From contig JAIBEK010000047.1 in the NCBI GenBank assembly GCA_019459145.1, positions 85,110 to 149,109 on the forward strand: DNA of 64,000 nt. The letters run 5' to 3'. The DNA is from Arenimonas sp. GTDB taxonomy: Bacteria; Pseudomonadota; Alphaproteobacteria; Rhizobiales; Rhizobiaceae. Of the stretch, positions 11,322-22,881 are shown in pieces. The notes below the pieces were generated by a model. It was not told the DNA's origin and did not search any database. It saw only the letters and a program-made list of their open reading frames with translations. How positions within the stretch are numbered: the stretch's first letter is position 1; each line of letters starts with the position of its first letter. Position numbers and translations under genes: made by a program.

Positions 11322-12451
11322 TCCGTGTGTTTCGTTTCCCCGATGTAAGGGGTTTCAGAGTCTTTTTCAAACACCAAAATGTCCTGCGGATTGACCGCAA
11401 TTGTCGCATCCCTCACACCCGGCGGCAGGATGTCGGCGCGAATGCGCGCGCGCACCGGGCGTTCGCTCCCGGGCACGGCCAGTTCCAGCAGTTCGACCAC
11501 GCCGAGGAAACGACGCGATACGACCCTCGCCGGGATGACGCCGCTATCCTCGCTCACCCCGACACCGGAAAGCCGCACGGCGATCGAAACCGCCCTGCCC
11601 TCGGCCATGCCGTGGGCTTCGGCAACGCCGAGCGGGGTTGCCACATGGCCATTGCGCACCACGCCGGAAAACTCGTTGATCTCGGAGAAGAAGGCGGCGG
11701 CGAAGAGATCCTTGGGCCGGCGATAGAGATCGTCGGACGTGCCTACCTGCACCAGTTTGCCATCGCGCAACAGCGCGATCCGGTCGGCCATGCGCATTGC
11801 CTCCTCGGCGTCATGGGTGACGACGACGGCAGTCGCGCGGGTCTCCCGCAGGATCGCCAGCGTATCGGCACGGATCGTGTCCTTCAGCCGCGAATCAAGG
11901 CCGGAAAAGGGTTCGTCCATCAGCAGCACGCCCGGACGCGGCGCAAGCGCTCTGGCCAGCGCCACGCGCTGCTGCTCGCCGCCGGAAAGCGCATGCGGAT
12001 ATTTCTGCGCATAATGGGCGAGCCCGACCCGTTCCAGCGCCAGCATCGCCTCGGCTGTTCCCTCGCGCGCCGGCATGGCGGTCAGCCCGAATCGCACGTT
12101 CTCGACCACGCTCATATGGGGGAACAGGGCGAAATCCTGGAACATCAGCCCTATGCCGCGCTGTTCCGGCGGCACGAAGACCGAGGGGCCGGCCACTTCA
12201 CGGTCATTGAGCAGCAATCGGCCGGACGATTGCGCCTCGATGCCGGCGGCGATCCTCAGCAGCGTCGTCTTGCCGGATCCGGACGGTCCGAGCAGGCAAA
12301 GGACCTCGCCGGGCTCGGCCGTCAGCGACACGCCCCGCAGCGTCTCGCGGCCGTGATAGCCGTGGCGGATGTCCTCGAAGCTCAATCGCGCGGCGAAGGT
12401 CACACCGGCGGTCCGCCGCGAATTATCGGTCTGCGTCGTCTGCGCGCCCAT
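11318..12451 (-). CDS. ABC transporter ATP-binding protein (Fe3+/spermidine/sulfate-type ATPase with C-terminal TOBE-like region)
   Basis: Walker [19 protein letters not shown], signature [17 protein letters not shown], Walker [13 protein letters not shown]; overlaps the tatA start (ATGA); start uncertain (ORF extends to 12508). Confidence 0.9.
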   Translation of the reverse strand: MGAQTTQTDNSRRTAGVTFAARLSFEDIRHGYHGRETLRGVSLTAEPGEVLCLLGPSGSGKTTLLRIAAGIEAQSSGRLLLNDREVAGPSVFVPPEQRGIGLMFQDFALFPHMSVVENVRFGLTAMPAREGTAEAMLALERVGLAHYAQKYPHALSGGEQQRVALARALAPRPGVLLMDEPFSGLDSRLKDTIRADTLAILRETRATAVVVTHDAEEAMRMADRIALLRDGKLVQVGTSDDLYRRPKDLFAAAFFSEINEFSGVVRNGHVATPLGVAEAHGMAEGRAVSIAVRLSGVGVSEDSGVIPARVVSRRFLGVVELLELAVPGSERPVRARIRADILPPGVRDATIAVNPQDILVFEKDSETPYIGETKHTE

Positions 12452-12543
12452 TCCACTGCCCGAAAGGCCGATAATCGCGGATGCGGGACGGCAAGGCGCC
12501 CGGTGCATCCGGACACCGCCCGGTTACCATTAAAAACCTGAAG

Positions 12544-13278
12544 CTATTCGTCCGCTTCTCCGCCCGGAGTCAAGAGGCCAAGCTCTTCGAGATCGAGCTG
12601 GGTGATCGGATCCTCGTCTTCGGCGAGCTCGTCGCCCATCAGCGGCAGGGGTATGTTGAAATTCGCCGGAATACGGCCGGACAGCAGCCCCGCCCCCTTC
12701 AACTCCTCCAGACCCGGCAGATCGCGGAGTTCCTCCAGGCCGAAATGGTCGAGGAAATCGCGGGTGGTGCCAAGCGTGACCGGGCGGCCGGGCGTGCGGC
12801 GGCGGCCGCGAAAACGCACCCAGCCGGCCTCCATCAGCACGTCGAGCGTCCCCTTGGACGTCTGCACACCGCGAATATCCTCGATCTCGGCGCGGGTCAC
12901 CGGCTGGTGATAGGCGATGATGGCCAGAACTTCGAGTGCGGCGCGCGACAGTTTCTTCACCTCGGCCTCGTCCTTGCGGATGGCGAAGGAAAGGTCGGCG
13001 GCCGTGCGGAAGGCCCAATGGTCATCGACCTGCACGAGATTGACCCCGCGCGGAGCATAATCCTCCTTCAACCGGCGCATGATCGCGCCGACATCGATGC
13101 CGCGCGGCACACGATCAGCGATGAAGGTCTCGGAGACCGGTCCGGCGGAGGCGAAGACCAATGCCTCGGCGATCCGGACCGCCTCGCGCTCGGCCGCCAC
13201 AGCCGCCGGTTCGCGTGCGGCCGCGATCTCGTCGTCGTCGCTCTCCAGGAAGAAGTCTTGATCCCTGATCTCCCCCAT
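12544..13278 (-). CDS. scpB: SMC-Scp complex subunit ScpB
   Basis: EALVFASAGPVSETFIADRVP...LSRAALEVLAIIAYHQPVTRAEIEDIRGVQTSKGTLDVLMEAGWVRFRGRRRTPGRPVTLGTT. Confidence 0.95.
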   Translation of the reverse strand: MGEIRDQDFFLESDDDEIAAAREPAAVAAEREAVRIAEALVFASAGPVSETFIADRVPRGIDVGAIMRRLKEDYAPRGVNLVQVDDHWAFRTAADLSFAIRKDEAEVKKLSRAALEVLAIIAYHQPVTRAEIEDIRGVQTSKGTLDVLMEAGWVRFRGRRRTPGRPVTLGTTRDFLDHFGLEELRDLPGLEELKGAGLLSGRIPANFNIPLPLMGDELAEDEDPITQLDLEELGLLTPGGEADE

Positions 13279-13282
13279 GGCG

Positions 13283-14143
13283 TCACTCCACCGCCGCCAG
13301 TTCGCCGGCCCGCGGACCGCCGCGCAGGTATATCGGCTGGAAGGCCCCCTCCTGGCGGATTTCCAGCCGGCCCTCGCGCACGAGTTCGAGCGAGGCGGCA
13401 AAGGCGCTGGCGATCGCGCTCACCCGCTCGGCAGGCGTCGTCAGGTAGCGCAGCAGGAAATGGTCAAGCGCCGTCCAGTCGCCGATCTCGCCGATCATGC
13501 GGGTCAGGATGGCGCGCGCATCGGCAAGCGACCAGACGCGGCGTCGCGTGATCGTCACCTGGGTGGTCGCCTGTCGCTGCCTGAGCGAGGCATAGGCGGT
13601 CAGCAGATCGTAGAGCGAGGCCTCGTAAGCGTTGTCGACGCGGGTCGGCACGTGTTCCGGCGCGCCGCGCGCATGCACGTCGCGGCCGAGCCGGTTGCGG
13701 TTGATCAACCGCATCGCCGCCTCGCGCATCGCTTCCAGCCGTTTCAGCCGGAAGGCCAGCGTCGCTGCCATTTCTTCACCTGAAGGACCTTCGTCCTTGG
13801 CTTGCTGCGGAATGAGCAGCCGCGATTTCAGGTAGGCGAGCCAGGCCGCCATGACCAGATAGTCGGCCGCCAGTTCCAGCCGGATGCGCCGGGCGCTCTC
13901 GATGAAGTCGAGATATTGTTCGACCAGGGCGAGGATCGAAATGCGGTGAAGGTCGACCTTCTGATTGCGCGCCAGAAACAGCAGCAGATCGAGCGGCCCC
14001 TCGAAGCCGGCCACATCGATGACAAGCGCGGGCTCGCCGGCCAGACGCTCCGCCGCGCTTTCCTGCCACAGGTTATCCATCGGCGTCGCGGCGGCGGTGC
14101 CCGTCTTGGGCGAAGGATGCGGATTGCCGGTCGGGGGCGACAT
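13283..14143 (-). CDS. scpA: Segregation and condensation protein ScpA
   Basis: FEGPLDLLLFLARNQKVDLHRISILALVEQYLDFI...YLVMAAWLAYLKSRLLIP. Confidence 0.95.
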   Translation of the reverse strand: MSPPTGNPHPSPKTGTAAATPMDNLWQESAAERLAGEPALVIDVAGFEGPLDLLLFLARNQKVDLHRISILALVEQYLDFIESARRIRLELAADYLVMAAWLAYLKSRLLIPQQAKDEGPSGEEMAATLAFRLKRLEAMREAAMRLINRNRLGRDVHARGAPEHVPTRVDNAYEASLYDLLTAYASLRQRQATTQVTITRRRVWSLADARAILTRMIGEIGDWTALDHFLLRYLTTPAERVSAIASAFAASLELVREGRLEIRQEGAFQPIYLRGGPRAGELAAVE

Positions 14144-15171
14144 CAGGCGGTCGCCCTCAGGCCGTCGAACTCGTCGCGGACCGCGACCTCCTGCAGCCCA
14201 TCGACCGCACCGAAGGCTGCTTCCACCGCATCAGCCCGCGCCCGCGCCCTGCCGGTGAGCAGGGGCACCTCGGCGGCCACCGCGCGCATCTCGTCCATCA
14301 CCCCGTTGCAGTGGAGCACGACGTCGCCGCCACCGGCGACGATTGCCGCCGCCCGCTCACCGAGCGACCCCTTGAGCGCGTTCATCGATACATCGTCGGA
14401 CATCAGCAAACCGTCAAACCCGATGGAGCCACGGATGATCGTGTCGATCACCTTGCGCGAGGTCGAAGCCGGATGATCCGGATCGATGGCCGAGTATACC
14501 ACATGCGCGCTCATCGCCATCAGTTCGTTGTGCAGCCGCCGGAACGGCGGAAAATCATGCGCCTGAAGCTCGGCGAGCGGCGTCGTGACGACCGGCAGCT
14601 CATGATGCGAATCCGCCACGCCGCGCCCGTGTCCGGGTATGTGCTTCATCACCGGCAGGACACCGCCGGATTTCAGGCCCGCCGCCGCCGCCTCTCCCAT
14701 CGCGCCGACGGTTTCTGGATCATTGCCATAGGCGCGGTCACCGATGACATTGCTCGCCCCTTCCACCGGCACGTCGAGCACCGGCAGGCAATCCACATTG
14801 ATGCCGAGCCGGATGAGATCGAAGGCATGCAGGCGCGACATCAGCCAGGCGGCGCGCAGGCCGAGGTCACGGTCGCGGCGATACAGTTCGCCGAGCACGG
14901 CGCCGGACGGATAGCGCGGCGCGATCGGCTCGCGGATGCGCTGCACCCGGCCGCCCTCCTGGTCGATCAGCACGGGCGCATTGCGCCCGCCGACGGTGTC
15001 GCGCATCTCGGCGACCAGATCGCATATCTGCGCCGGCTCCTTGAGATTGCGGGCAAAGACGATGAAGCCCCAGGGCTGCTCGTCGCGATAGAACGCCTTC
15101 TCGTCGGCTGTCAGGGCAAGGCCGCTGCAGCCCAGGATCATTGCTTTTGCGGGCATGTGGTTCTCTGTCAT
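14143..15171 (-). CDS. nagZ: Beta-N-acetylhexosaminidase
   Basis: GH3 motifs: VLIDQEGGRVQRIR, VMKHIPGHGRGVADSHHELP, LLMSDDVSM. Confidence 0.95.
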   Translation of the reverse strand: MTENHMPAKAMILGCSGLALTADEKAFYRDEQPWGFIVFARNLKEPAQICDLVAEMRDTVGGRNAPVLIDQEGGRVQRIREPIAPRYPSGAVLGELYRRDRDLGLRAAWLMSRLHAFDLIRLGINVDCLPVLDVPVEGASNVIGDRAYGNDPETVGAMGEAAAAGLKSGGVLPVMKHIPGHGRGVADSHHELPVVTTPLAELQAHDFPPFRRLHNELMAMSAHVVYSAIDPDHPASTSRKVIDTIIRGSIGFDGLLMSDDVSMNALKGSLGERAAAIVAGGGDVVLHCNGVMDEMRAVAAEVPLLTGRARARADAVEAAFGAVDGLQEVAVRDEFDGLRATA

Positions 15172-15234
15172 GGCCGAATCATAGGAGGGGTCGGATCAAA
15201 GCCGAAGCGACGCGAAGGGGTCATACACAGGAAA

Positions 15235-15268
15235 AGAGGCGGAAACCGCCGGTTCCCGCCTCTTTTTT
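15235..15268 (-). terminator. Rho-independent terminator of the SPOR-domain gene
   Basis: agaggcgg...ccgcctct inverted repeat with flanking A/T runs (aaaaagaggcgg on the minus-strand reading). Confidence 0.5.
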
Positions 15269-15291
15269 CGTTTTCGTCGCGCGCTTGAGCG

Positions 15292-18177
15292 TTATTTCGT
15301 GACCAGGCAACTGCCGCCGGCGGCCTTGTAGCGCTCGCACAGGGCCTGTGCCTCGGCCTTCGTTCCCGCCGATATGCGGACCCGGTAGTAGGTGCCCTTG
15401 CCGGCGATCTCGGCCCGCTTGATCTCGTGGGCCCGACCGCCGACGACGCTGCCGAATTTGCCGGAAATGTTGCTGTAGGACTTTTCCGCCTCCGCCTGGG
15501 ACGGCAGCGACGCGACCTGGATGAAATAGCCGCCCGGAGCGGGTGCCGGTTGGGCAGCCGCAGGTTGAGGCGCCGCCGCGAGCGGCGCGGGTGCAGGCGC
15601 CGTCTCGGCCGCCGGAGCGGCCGCTACCGGCTCGGGGGCCGGAGCCGGCGCCGACGGAGCGAGGGCCGGAGTAGCCGCGGTCTCGGCTGGACTTGCCGGA
15701 CGTGCCATCGGAACAGGCCCAGGCGTGCCAGCCTCAGCCGGTGGGCTAAGATCGGTCGTGGCCGGGGTCGTGGCCAGGGTCGTGGACGGCGCAGCCAGTG
15801 CGGGCGTTGCCGACGTCGGAGCGGCGGCAGAACCGCCAGGGGCGCCGGCGGCCGGCGCTTCCAGTGTCGGGGCGGATGGCAACGGTTCGGGAGCCTCCTG
15901 CGCCACCAGCGTGCCGTCCGGACGGACGATCATGGTGCGCACCTTGCGGGGGGTGATCGTCGCCGGTTCCGTCGACGCACCCGGTGCCTGCTCTGTTCCG
16001 GCCTGATCCGGCAAGAGCCGCGGGTCTTCGGTATCGCCCACGGGCGTGCCGAGCGCCTGCGCTTCGGCCTCGCCTTCAAGCGGCAGGGTTTCCGGGATCA
16101 GCGTCTTCTGCACCACGTCGACCGGTTCCTCGCTCGACGAAATCAGGCTCTCCTGCTTGGGGTCCTCGACCGTGGCGCCAGCCACGCGGTCATAGACCGC
16201 CTTGTCCTGGTTCGGCACGGACTTGCCGCCCGGATTTTCCGGAACGATCTTCACCGGATCCTTGTCGGCGGTGATCACCGGCGGCTCGCCGGAGGAGATC
16301 ACCGAGCTTGCGCCACCGCTCAGCCAGGCATAGAGCGCGCCACCGCCCAGCAAGACGACTACCGCCGCCGTACCGGCCATCAGAAGACCGCGCGAACCGA
16401 AACGCGAGAGCCCCTTGGGCTGCATCGGTATGGCGATCCGGCCGGTATTGGCGGCCGCATAATCGGAAGGCCTGTCCAGGGTGTGACGGAAGTCCTCCTC
16501 CAGCGCACGCTCGAAGGCATCGAAATCATCCATCGGCGGCAGCGACGTGGCCTTTGCCGCCGCTGCCTGAGCCGGAACGGGTGCGGCTGCTGGCGTTGGC
16601 GGTGCCGAGGGTGTCGCCCGCGAAACCGGTGCCGCCGCGGCGGCAGGTCTCTCGCTTACCGCCGCCGTCGTCGATGGCTGGTCGAACAAGGCCGCCAGTT
16701 CATTGTCGATGTCGAGATCGTAATCATGCGCATAGGCAACCGGGGCCGGCTTGCTCTCCGGCACGGGAACGTCCGGCACATCCATGTGGGCGATGGCTTC
16801 GAGATGATCGTCCTGCTCGGAGATCTCCGTGGGATCGAAGGCCAGCGGCTCGTCGGCCACCTGCACCACCGCCGGGGCGGGCTTCGCGGGGGCAGAACGC
16901 AGATCGGCTGCTTCCACACGCGGCGCGACCGACACAGGCGCAACCGGCACAGGCGCCGCCGAAGACGGCGCAGGTGCGGAGGCGACCGGGGTCGCCAACG
17001 ACCGTGCCGGTGCGGCAACCGGAACAGCCGGCGCGATCGGAGCGACAGCCGGCTCGTCGAAATCCTCCTCCAGCTCGGAGAGGTCAAGCTCCAGGTCGTC
17101 CAACTCCAGGTCGAACTCGCCTTCGGTGAAGGGGTCGAACTCCTCTTCGTCGATCGACGGACGACTGTCGGAAGCCGCCTCGGGTCTCTGCTCGGGCACG
17201 ACCGCCGCGACCGATTCTTCCGGGGCAGAGGAAGCGACGACGGGCGCGGAAATCGAAAAATCCTCGTTCGCGGCAAGTTCGTCGGCAAAGGAGAAGGAGA
17301 AAGACGGCTCGGCGCGCGCAGCAGGCGCCGCGGTCGGGACCGGCGCGGTATCAGCCGTGACCGGGCGGCGTTCGGCGGCATCCGCCACAAGCGCGTCAAA
17401 GCCGAACGGATCACTCGCGCGCTCCACGGGCGAGACGGGCACCGCCGAGGCGGGACCGGACATCGACTCGTTCCACTGGAAGACGTCATTGGCGAAGAAA
17501 TCATCGACGCCGGATGGTTTGTCCGCCTGGGCAGGTTCAGGCTCGTCTGCGAGATGAGGCGCAGGCTCGACGCTTTCCTCGACCACGAATTGCGGCTCGG
17601 CGCGCGCAACCGGCTGGGCGGCAAAATTGGCAAGGGGGAGACGCAGCTTCGGTTCCGCTCCACCCTCGGGGGCCGGCCAATCGAGCGTCACGGCCGGCTC
17701 GGAAACGGCCAATTCCAGCTCGTCGGCAAGATCGCCGGAAAATACCGGTTCGGCGCGCTGTTCGGGCCCGAAGGACGGTTCGGGCTCAAAGGACTTGGCG
17801 GCGATTGCCGGTTTGACGCGAGCGACCTCAGCTTCGACGACCGGCTCGATCATCGGCTCGGGGTAGAAGATGTCGTCCAGATCCTCCAACGCATCGACAG
17901 GCGCTGGGGACGGAGCGGCAGCGGGCTCGGCCGGAAGCGGCGCCTCGTCGCTGCGCAGGGGGGCATCATAAACCTCGAACTCGCGCAGCAACTCGTCTTC
18001 AAGGTTGAACTGCGGCTCTTCTGGCTCTGCGGCGCGCGTCGGCGCGGCGTCACGCTCAACGGGCGACTCGAAGCCGACGATCCGGGCAAGTTCCGCCAAC
18101 GGATCATCGTCCGCGAAACTATCGCTCCCCAATCGACTGCTGAATGCGGCCTGTTTTTGTACCATTAGTTGATCCAC
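15292..18177 (-). CDS. SPOR domain-containing protein, long Pro/Ala/Glu-rich with a single TM
   Basis: C-terminal PGGYFIQVASLPSQAEAEKSYSNISGKFGSVVGG...YRVRISAGTKAEAQALCERYKAAGGSCLVTK (SPOR); TM GLLMAGTAAVVVLLGGGALYAWL. Confidence 0.92.
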   Translation of the reverse strand: MDQLMVQKQAAFSSRLGSDSFADDDPLAELARIVGFESPVERDAAPTRAAEPEEPQFNLEDELLREFEVYDAPLRSDEAPLPAEPAAAPSPAPVDALEDLDDIFYPEPMIEPVVEAEVARVKPAIAAKSFEPEPSFGPEQRAEPVFSGDLADELELAVSEPAVTLDWPAPEGGAEPKLRLPLANFAAQPVARAEPQFVVEESVEPAPHLADEPEPAQADKPSGVDDFFANDVFQWNESMSGPASAVPVSPVERASDPFGFDALVADAAERRPVTADTAPVPTAAPAARAEPSFSFSFADELAANEDFSISAPVVASSAPEESVAAVVPEQRPEAASDSRPSIDEEEFDPFTEGEFDLELDDLELDLSELEEDFDEPAVAPIAPAVPVAAPARSLATPVASAPAPSSAAPVPVAPVSVAPRVEAADLRSAPAKPAPAVVQVADEPLAFDPTEISEQDDHLEAIAHMDVPDVPVPESKPAPVAYAHDYDLDIDNELAALFDQPSTTAAVSERPAAAAAPVSRATPSAPPTPAAAPVPAQAAAAKATSLPPMDDFDAFERALEEDFRHTLDRPSDYAAANTGRIAIPMQPKGLSRFGSRGLLMAGTAAVVVLLGGGALYAWLSGGASSVISSGEPPVITADKDPVKIVPENPGGKSVPNQDKAVYDRVAGATVEDPKQESLISSSEEPVDVVQKTLIPETLPLEGEAEAQALGTPVGDTEDPRLLPDQAGTEQAPGASTEPATITPRKVRTMIVRPDGTLVAQEAPEPLPSAPTLEAPAAGAPGGSAAAPTSATPALAAPSTTLATTPATTDLSPPAEAGTPGPVPMARPASPAETAATPALAPSAPAPAPEPVAAAPAAETAPAPAPLAAAPQPAAAQPAPAPGGYFIQVASLPSQAEAEKSYSNISGKFGSVVGGRAHEIKRAEIAGKGTYYRVRISAGTKAEAQALCERYKAAGGSCLVTK

Positions 18178-18231
18178 TCACCCTACGCGACTCGACGCTT
18201 GCCAGTGCATTGTGGGTAAATGGTGACGATA

Positions 18232-19992
18232 CTATCGCATTTCGGCCGGAGCTGCGGTGCCCGTAATGGACAAACCGGACTTCAAAACGGAGGCGACAGC
18301 ATGCACCAGCCCAAGCCTGGCGATGGTCAATTGTCTATCTTTATCGTTAACAAAGCGTAATTCGGGCGAATCCTTGCCCTTGTTCCAGTGCGCGTGGAAG
18401 GAACTGGCCAGATCATAAAGGTAGAAAGCCAGGCGATGCGGCTCCTGCGACTGGGCCGCGGCCTCGATGACGCGCGGATATTCCGCAAGCTTGGCGATGA
18501 GCTGAAGCTCGGTCACATCGGAGATCTGTCCGGCCACGGCGGCGGCGAAATCACTCGGGCTGACGTCGAGATCGGGGAAGGCTTCCTTCGCCTGACGGAA
18601 AATCGACATGCAGCGCGCATGCGCATACTGCACGTAGAAGACCGGATTGTCCTTCGACTGTTCGGTCACCTTGGCGAAGTCGAAGTCGAGCGGCTCGGAG
18701 CTCTTGCGGTAGAGCATCATGAAGCGGACGGAATCGGAGCCGACTTCCTCGACCACTTCGCGCAGGGTGACGAAGTCGCCGGAGCGCTTCGACATCTTTA
18801 CCGGTTCGCCGTCGCGATATAGCTTGACCAACTGGCATAGCAGCACGGTCAGCTTGGTCTTGCCTTCCGACACGGCCCGCGCCACGGCTTCGAGCCGCTT
18901 CACATAGCCGCCGTGGTCGGCACCGAGCACATAGATCATCTCGGAATAGCCGCGATCGAACTTGTCCTTGAAATAGGCGACGTCGGCGGCGAAATAGGTG
19001 TAGGCGCCGTCGGACTTGACCAGCGGACGGTCGATATCGTCGCCCACCTCGGTCGAACGGAACAGGGTCTGCTCGCGATCCTCCCAGTCCTCCGGCACCT
19101 GGCCCTTCGGCGGCGGCAGCGTGCCGCGGTAGACATGGCCCTTGAAGGTCAGATCATTGATCGCCGTGCGGATCTTGGCAGCGCCATTGGCGTGGAGGGT
19201 ACGCTCCGAGAAGAAGATGTCATGATGCACGTTGAGAATCGCCAGGTCGTCGCGGATCATCACCATCATCGCGGCGATGGCGCGCTCCTTGACGATCTCC
19301 ATCCATTGCTCTTCCGGCATGGCGTGCAGCTTGGTGCCGAATTCCTCGGCCAGCGCCCGGCCGACCGGAACGAGATAGTCGCCCGGATAAAGGCCCGGCG
19401 GGATTTCACCGATCCGTTCGCCCAGCGCCTCGCGGTAACGCAGGAACACCGAACGCGCGAGCACCTCGATCTGGGCGCCGGCATCGTTGATGTAATATTC
19501 CTTGGCCACGTCATAGCCGGCAAAGGCCAGAAGGTTGGCCAGCGCATCGCCGACCACGGCGCCGCGGCAATGGCCGACATGCATCGGGCCGGTCGGATTG
19601 GCCGAGACATATTCGACATTGACCTTGCGGTCCTTGCCAAGCGTCGAGCGGCCGAAATCCGTGCCCTCGGTAATCATCGTGGCGAGAAGCTGCTGCCAGT
19701 AGCCGGTCGACAGGCGGATGTTGATGAAACCGGGGCCGGCCACGCTCACCTCGGCAATGTCGCCATCTTCTTTCAGCTTGTCGCCGATGACCTCGGCGAG
19801 CGCCCGCGGATTGGTGCCGAGCGCCTTGGCGAGCACCATGGCGGCATTGGTCGCGGCATCGCCATGGCTCGGATCGCGCGGCGGCTCGACGACGATACGG
19901 CCGAAATCGAGCGAGGAGCGCTTTTCCTTGATGCTGTCGATCTGCTCGAGCGCGTTTTTGATTCTCGTTTCGAAGTCGGCGAAGAGGTTCAT
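18232..19992 (-). CDS. argS: Arginyl-tRNA synthetase
   Basis: [18 protein letters not shown]...[34 protein letters not shown]. Confidence 0.97.
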   Translation of the reverse strand: MNLFADFETRIKNALEQIDSIKEKRSSLDFGRIVVEPPRDPSHGDAATNAAMVLAKALGTNPRALAEVIGDKLKEDGDIAEVSVAGPGFINIRLSTGYWQQLLATMITEGTDFGRSTLGKDRKVNVEYVSANPTGPMHVGHCRGAVVGDALANLLAFAGYDVAKEYYINDAGAQIEVLARSVFLRYREALGERIGEIPPGLYPGDYLVPVGRALAEEFGTKLHAMPEEQWMEIVKERAIAAMMVMIRDDLAILNVHHDIFFSERTLHANGAAKIRTAINDLTFKGHVYRGTLPPPKGQVPEDWEDREQTLFRSTEVGDDIDRPLVKSDGAYTYFAADVAYFKDKFDRGYSEMIYVLGADHGGYVKRLEAVARAVSEGKTKLTVLLCQLVKLYRDGEPVKMSKRSGDFVTLREVVEEVGSDSVRFMMLYRKSSEPLDFDFAKVTEQSKDNPVFYVQYAHARCMSIFRQAKEAFPDLDVSPSDFAAAVAGQISDVTELQLIAKLAEYPRVIEAAAQSQEPHRLAFYLYDLASSFHAHWNKGKDSPELRFVNDKDRQLTIARLGLVHAVASVLKSGLSITGTAAPAEMR

Positions 19993-20051
19993 GTCGTGTA
20001 CCCGCGCAAGCAGTTCGATAGCCCGCAAATGGAGTGGAATTGCAGCGCTGC

Positions 20052-21269
20052 CTAGCGCAAATCGGGAGTCTGGTCAAACAGCTCGCTGTGGGTGCGCACC
20101 GCATAGGTGTCGGTCATCCCCGCCAGATAGTCGCCGACATGGCGAGCCCTGGCCGGCTCGTTGAGGCCAGCCATGTGGTTCACCCAGTAGTGGCTTTTCA
20201 TCAGCGCCGGATCGGCCATGTAGGCGTGGAACAGATCGGTGACGATCTGCGCCGCACCGGCGCGAATGCGCATGATATCCGGATGGCGGTAGATGCGGCT
20301 GAACAGCAGCTTCTTGATCTGCCGGTCGGTCTCGGCCATCTCGTCGGAAAAGGTGGCGATGGTGTGGTCGGCGCCGCGAATATCGGCGGCGCTGCACGGC
20401 CTCAACTCGGCAAGGCGGGCCTGCGCCACGCCGATCACATCCTCGACCATGCGGGTGATCTGCCGGCGCATGATCTCATGGGTGAAGCGGTCGGGCTCCA
20501 GATGCGGATAACGATCCCGCACCTCCTTCATCAGCCCAGCGAGAAAGGGCACCTCCTCCAGCATGTCGAAGCTCAGATAGCCGGAGCGCAGGCCGTCGTC
20601 GATGTCATGGGTGTTGTAGGCGATGTCGTCGGCGATCGCCGCGACTTGCGCCTCGAGGCCCGCATAGCTCGAAAGCTCCAGGTCGTGCAGCTCGCAATAG
20701 TCGAGAATCGGCTGCGGCACGGGACCTCGTGTCCCCTCGCCCGCTTTTGTCATCAGCGGGCCATTGTGCTTGACCAGCCCTTCCAAGGTTTCCCAGGTCA
20801 GGTTGAGGCCGTCGAACTCGGCATAGCGCCGCTCCAGCTTGGTGACGATGCGCAGCGACTGGGCATTGTGGTCGAAGCCGCCATAGGGCGTCAGCACCTC
20901 GTGCAGGGCATCCTCGCCGGTATGGCCGAAAGGCGTATGGCCGAAGTCGTGGACGAGCGCCACGCCCTCGGCGAGGTCCTCGTCGAGCTTCAGGGCACGA
21001 GCGAGCGCGCGGGCGATCTGCGCCACCTCGATCGTGTGGGTCAGCCGGGTGCGATAGTGGTCGCCGTCGGGACCAATGAAGACCTGCGTCTTGTGTTTCA
21101 GGCGACGAAAGGCGGTGGTATGGACGATGCGGTCGCGGTCACGCTGGAAGTCGGAGCGGGTCGGGCTGCCGCCCTCGGCGAACAGTCGCCCACGTGTCGT
21201 CCAGGGATCCGTGGCGAAAATCGCCCGCTCGCCGGTGCCGAAACCCAATGCACTTTTATCAATCGTCAT
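20052..21269 (-). CDS. dgt: Deoxyguanosinetriphosphate triphosphohydrolase-like protein (HD domain)
   Basis: [22 protein letters not shown]...[21 protein letters not shown]...[18 protein letters not shown]. Confidence 0.93.
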   Translation of the reverse strand: MTIDKSALGFGTGERAIFATDPWTTRGRLFAEGGSPTRSDFQRDRDRIVHTTAFRRLKHKTQVFIGPDGDHYRTRLTHTIEVAQIARALARALKLDEDLAEGVALVHDFGHTPFGHTGEDALHEVLTPYGGFDHNAQSLRIVTKLERRYAEFDGLNLTWETLEGLVKHNGPLMTKAGEGTRGPVPQPILDYCELHDLELSSYAGLEAQVAAIADDIAYNTHDIDDGLRSGYLSFDMLEEVPFLAGLMKEVRDRYPHLEPDRFTHEIMRRQITRMVEDVIGVAQARLAELRPCSAADIRGADHTIATFSDEMAETDRQIKKLLFSRIYRHPDIMRIRAGAAQIVTDLFHAYMADPALMKSHYWVNHMAGLNEPARARHVGDYLAGMTDTYAVRTHSELFDQTPDLR

Positions 21270-21474
21270 GTCGCGTCCTGTCCGCTCCCCATTGACGCCA
21301 TCCGCCCGCCTTCATACCTATAGCGGGCAATGCCGCAAGGCTTGCCCCTTATAGCACGTGCCGCAAAGGCGGCCGTCACTATCTCGGGCAGAATGGCCGC
21401 GTTGCATGTCAGAACATTGAATTTTCTGCCGTTCCAGCAGTTTTCCACGGGCCTTGAACCCGTCAGGAGGCGAG

Positions 21475-21807
21475 ATGAGCACCGAGACCGTTACCCTTTC
21501 CGAAGCCGCGGCGAAGCGAATCGCCCAGATCGTCGCCAGTGAAGCCGACAAGAGCGCGCTGCGCGTCTCCGTCGAAGGCGGCGGCTGTTCCGGCTTCTCC
21601 TACAAGTTCGACCTCGACAAGGGGCCGCAGTCCGATGACATCGTCATCAGCCGCAATGGCGCGACCGTGCTGATCGACCCGATGTCGATCGTCTACATGG
21701 CCGGATCGGAGATCGATTTCGTCGACAACCTGCTCGGCCAGTCGTTCCAGATCAACAATCCCAACGCGGTGGCCAGTTGCGGCTGCGGCACCAGCTTCTC
21801 CGTCTGA
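21475..21807 (+). CDS. erpA: Iron-sulfur cluster insertion protein (HesB/IscA family, ErpA-like)
   Basis: VTLSEAAAKRIAQIV...LRVSVEGGGCSGFSYKFDLD...NPNAVASCGCGTSFSV. Confidence 0.93.
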   Translation: MSTETVTLSEAAAKRIAQIVASEADKSALRVSVEGGGCSGFSYKFDLDKGPQSDDIVISRNGATVLIDPMSIVYMAGSEIDFVDNLLGQSFQINNPNAVASCGCGTSFSV

Positions 21808-21909
21808 TCGCCAGCCATCTTGGCGCGCGCGCCCCTGCATAACTGCCAAAAGCCGATGGCAAAATCCGCGCCATCGGCTATGTAGAGGCGAGACGAAAGG
21901 GTGAACGCC

Positions 21910-22695
21910 ATGAAGATCGCGACCTGGAACATCAATGGCGTCAAGGCGCGGATCGCCAATCTCGGCGAATGGCTGCAGAGCTCGGCGCCGGACGTCGTCT
22001 GCCTCCAGGAAATCAAATCCGTCGACGAGGGTTTTCCGCGGCTCGAGATCGAGGCGCTCGGCTATCATGTCGAAACGCATGGCCAGAAGGGCTTCAACGG
22101 CGTGGCGATCCTGTCGAAGACGAAGCCCGACGAAGTCAATCGCGGCCTGCCGGGAGACGACGGCGACGAACAGGCGCGTTTCATCGAGGCGGTCTTTTCG
22201 GTCGAAGGCGGCGTGGTGCGGGTCTGCTCGCTCTACCTGCCGAACGGCAATCCGCCGGACGATCCGGTCAAGTACCCTTACAAGCTGGCCTGGATGGAGC
22301 GGCTGAAAGCCTTTGCCGAGAGCCGGCTGGCGCTTGAAGAGCCGCTGATCCTCGCCGGCGACTACAATGTCATCCCCGAACCGCATGACTGCCGCGATCC
22401 GCGCCTGTGGGAGGGCGACGCCCTGTTCCTACCCAAGACCCGACAGTCGTTTCGCCGGCTGGAAAATCTCGGCCTCACCGATGCGGTGCGCGCCACCAGC
22501 GACGACCCCCTGCTCTACTCGTTCTGGGATTACCAGGCCGGTGCCTGGCAGAAGAACAACGGCATCCGCATCGATCATCTGATGCTGTCGCCGGAGGCGA
22601 GCGACCGCCTGGTCTCGGCCAAAATCGAAAAGAACGTGCGCAGTTGGGAAAGGCCGTCCGACCATGTGCCGGTGACGGCGATGTTCGATTTCTGA
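21910..22695 (+). CDS. xthA: Exodeoxyribonuclease III
   Basis: MKIATWNINGVKARIANLGEWLQ...DVVCLQEIKSVDEGFP...LAGDYNVIPEPHDCRDP...WERPSDHVPVTAMFDF. Confidence 0.95.
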   Translation: MKIATWNINGVKARIANLGEWLQSSAPDVVCLQEIKSVDEGFPRLEIEALGYHVETHGQKGFNGVAILSKTKPDEVNRGLPGDDGDEQARFIEAVFSVEGGVVRVCSLYLPNGNPPDDPVKYPYKLAWMERLKAFAESRLALEEPLILAGDYNVIPEPHDCRDPRLWEGDALFLPKTRQSFRRLENLGLTDAVRATSDDPLLYSFWDYQAGAWQKNNGIRIDHLMLSPEASDRLVSAKIEKNVRSWERPSDHVPVTAMFDF

Positions 22696-22881
22696 CAGAC
22701 ACTTGAGCGCCCGCCATGGCCGAGCGCCCGCCACACGGCCCGAGCCAAGGCAAGGTCTGGGCAAGTCGCCGACGCTAGATATCGGGTCCGAGCCTCCGCG
22801 GGAGCGGCCTCGAAACCGAGCGGCAAACAGTCCTGTTCTGCTGTCCATCCCGCTGGCGACGACAAGAAGCGGGATATTTCA

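Noticed and set aside
15427-18168. 913-aa plus-strand ORF opposite the SPOR-domain gene
   Set aside because: Arg/Gly-rich low-complexity translation, typical antisense artefact; the minus strand encodes a clear SPOR/TM protein.
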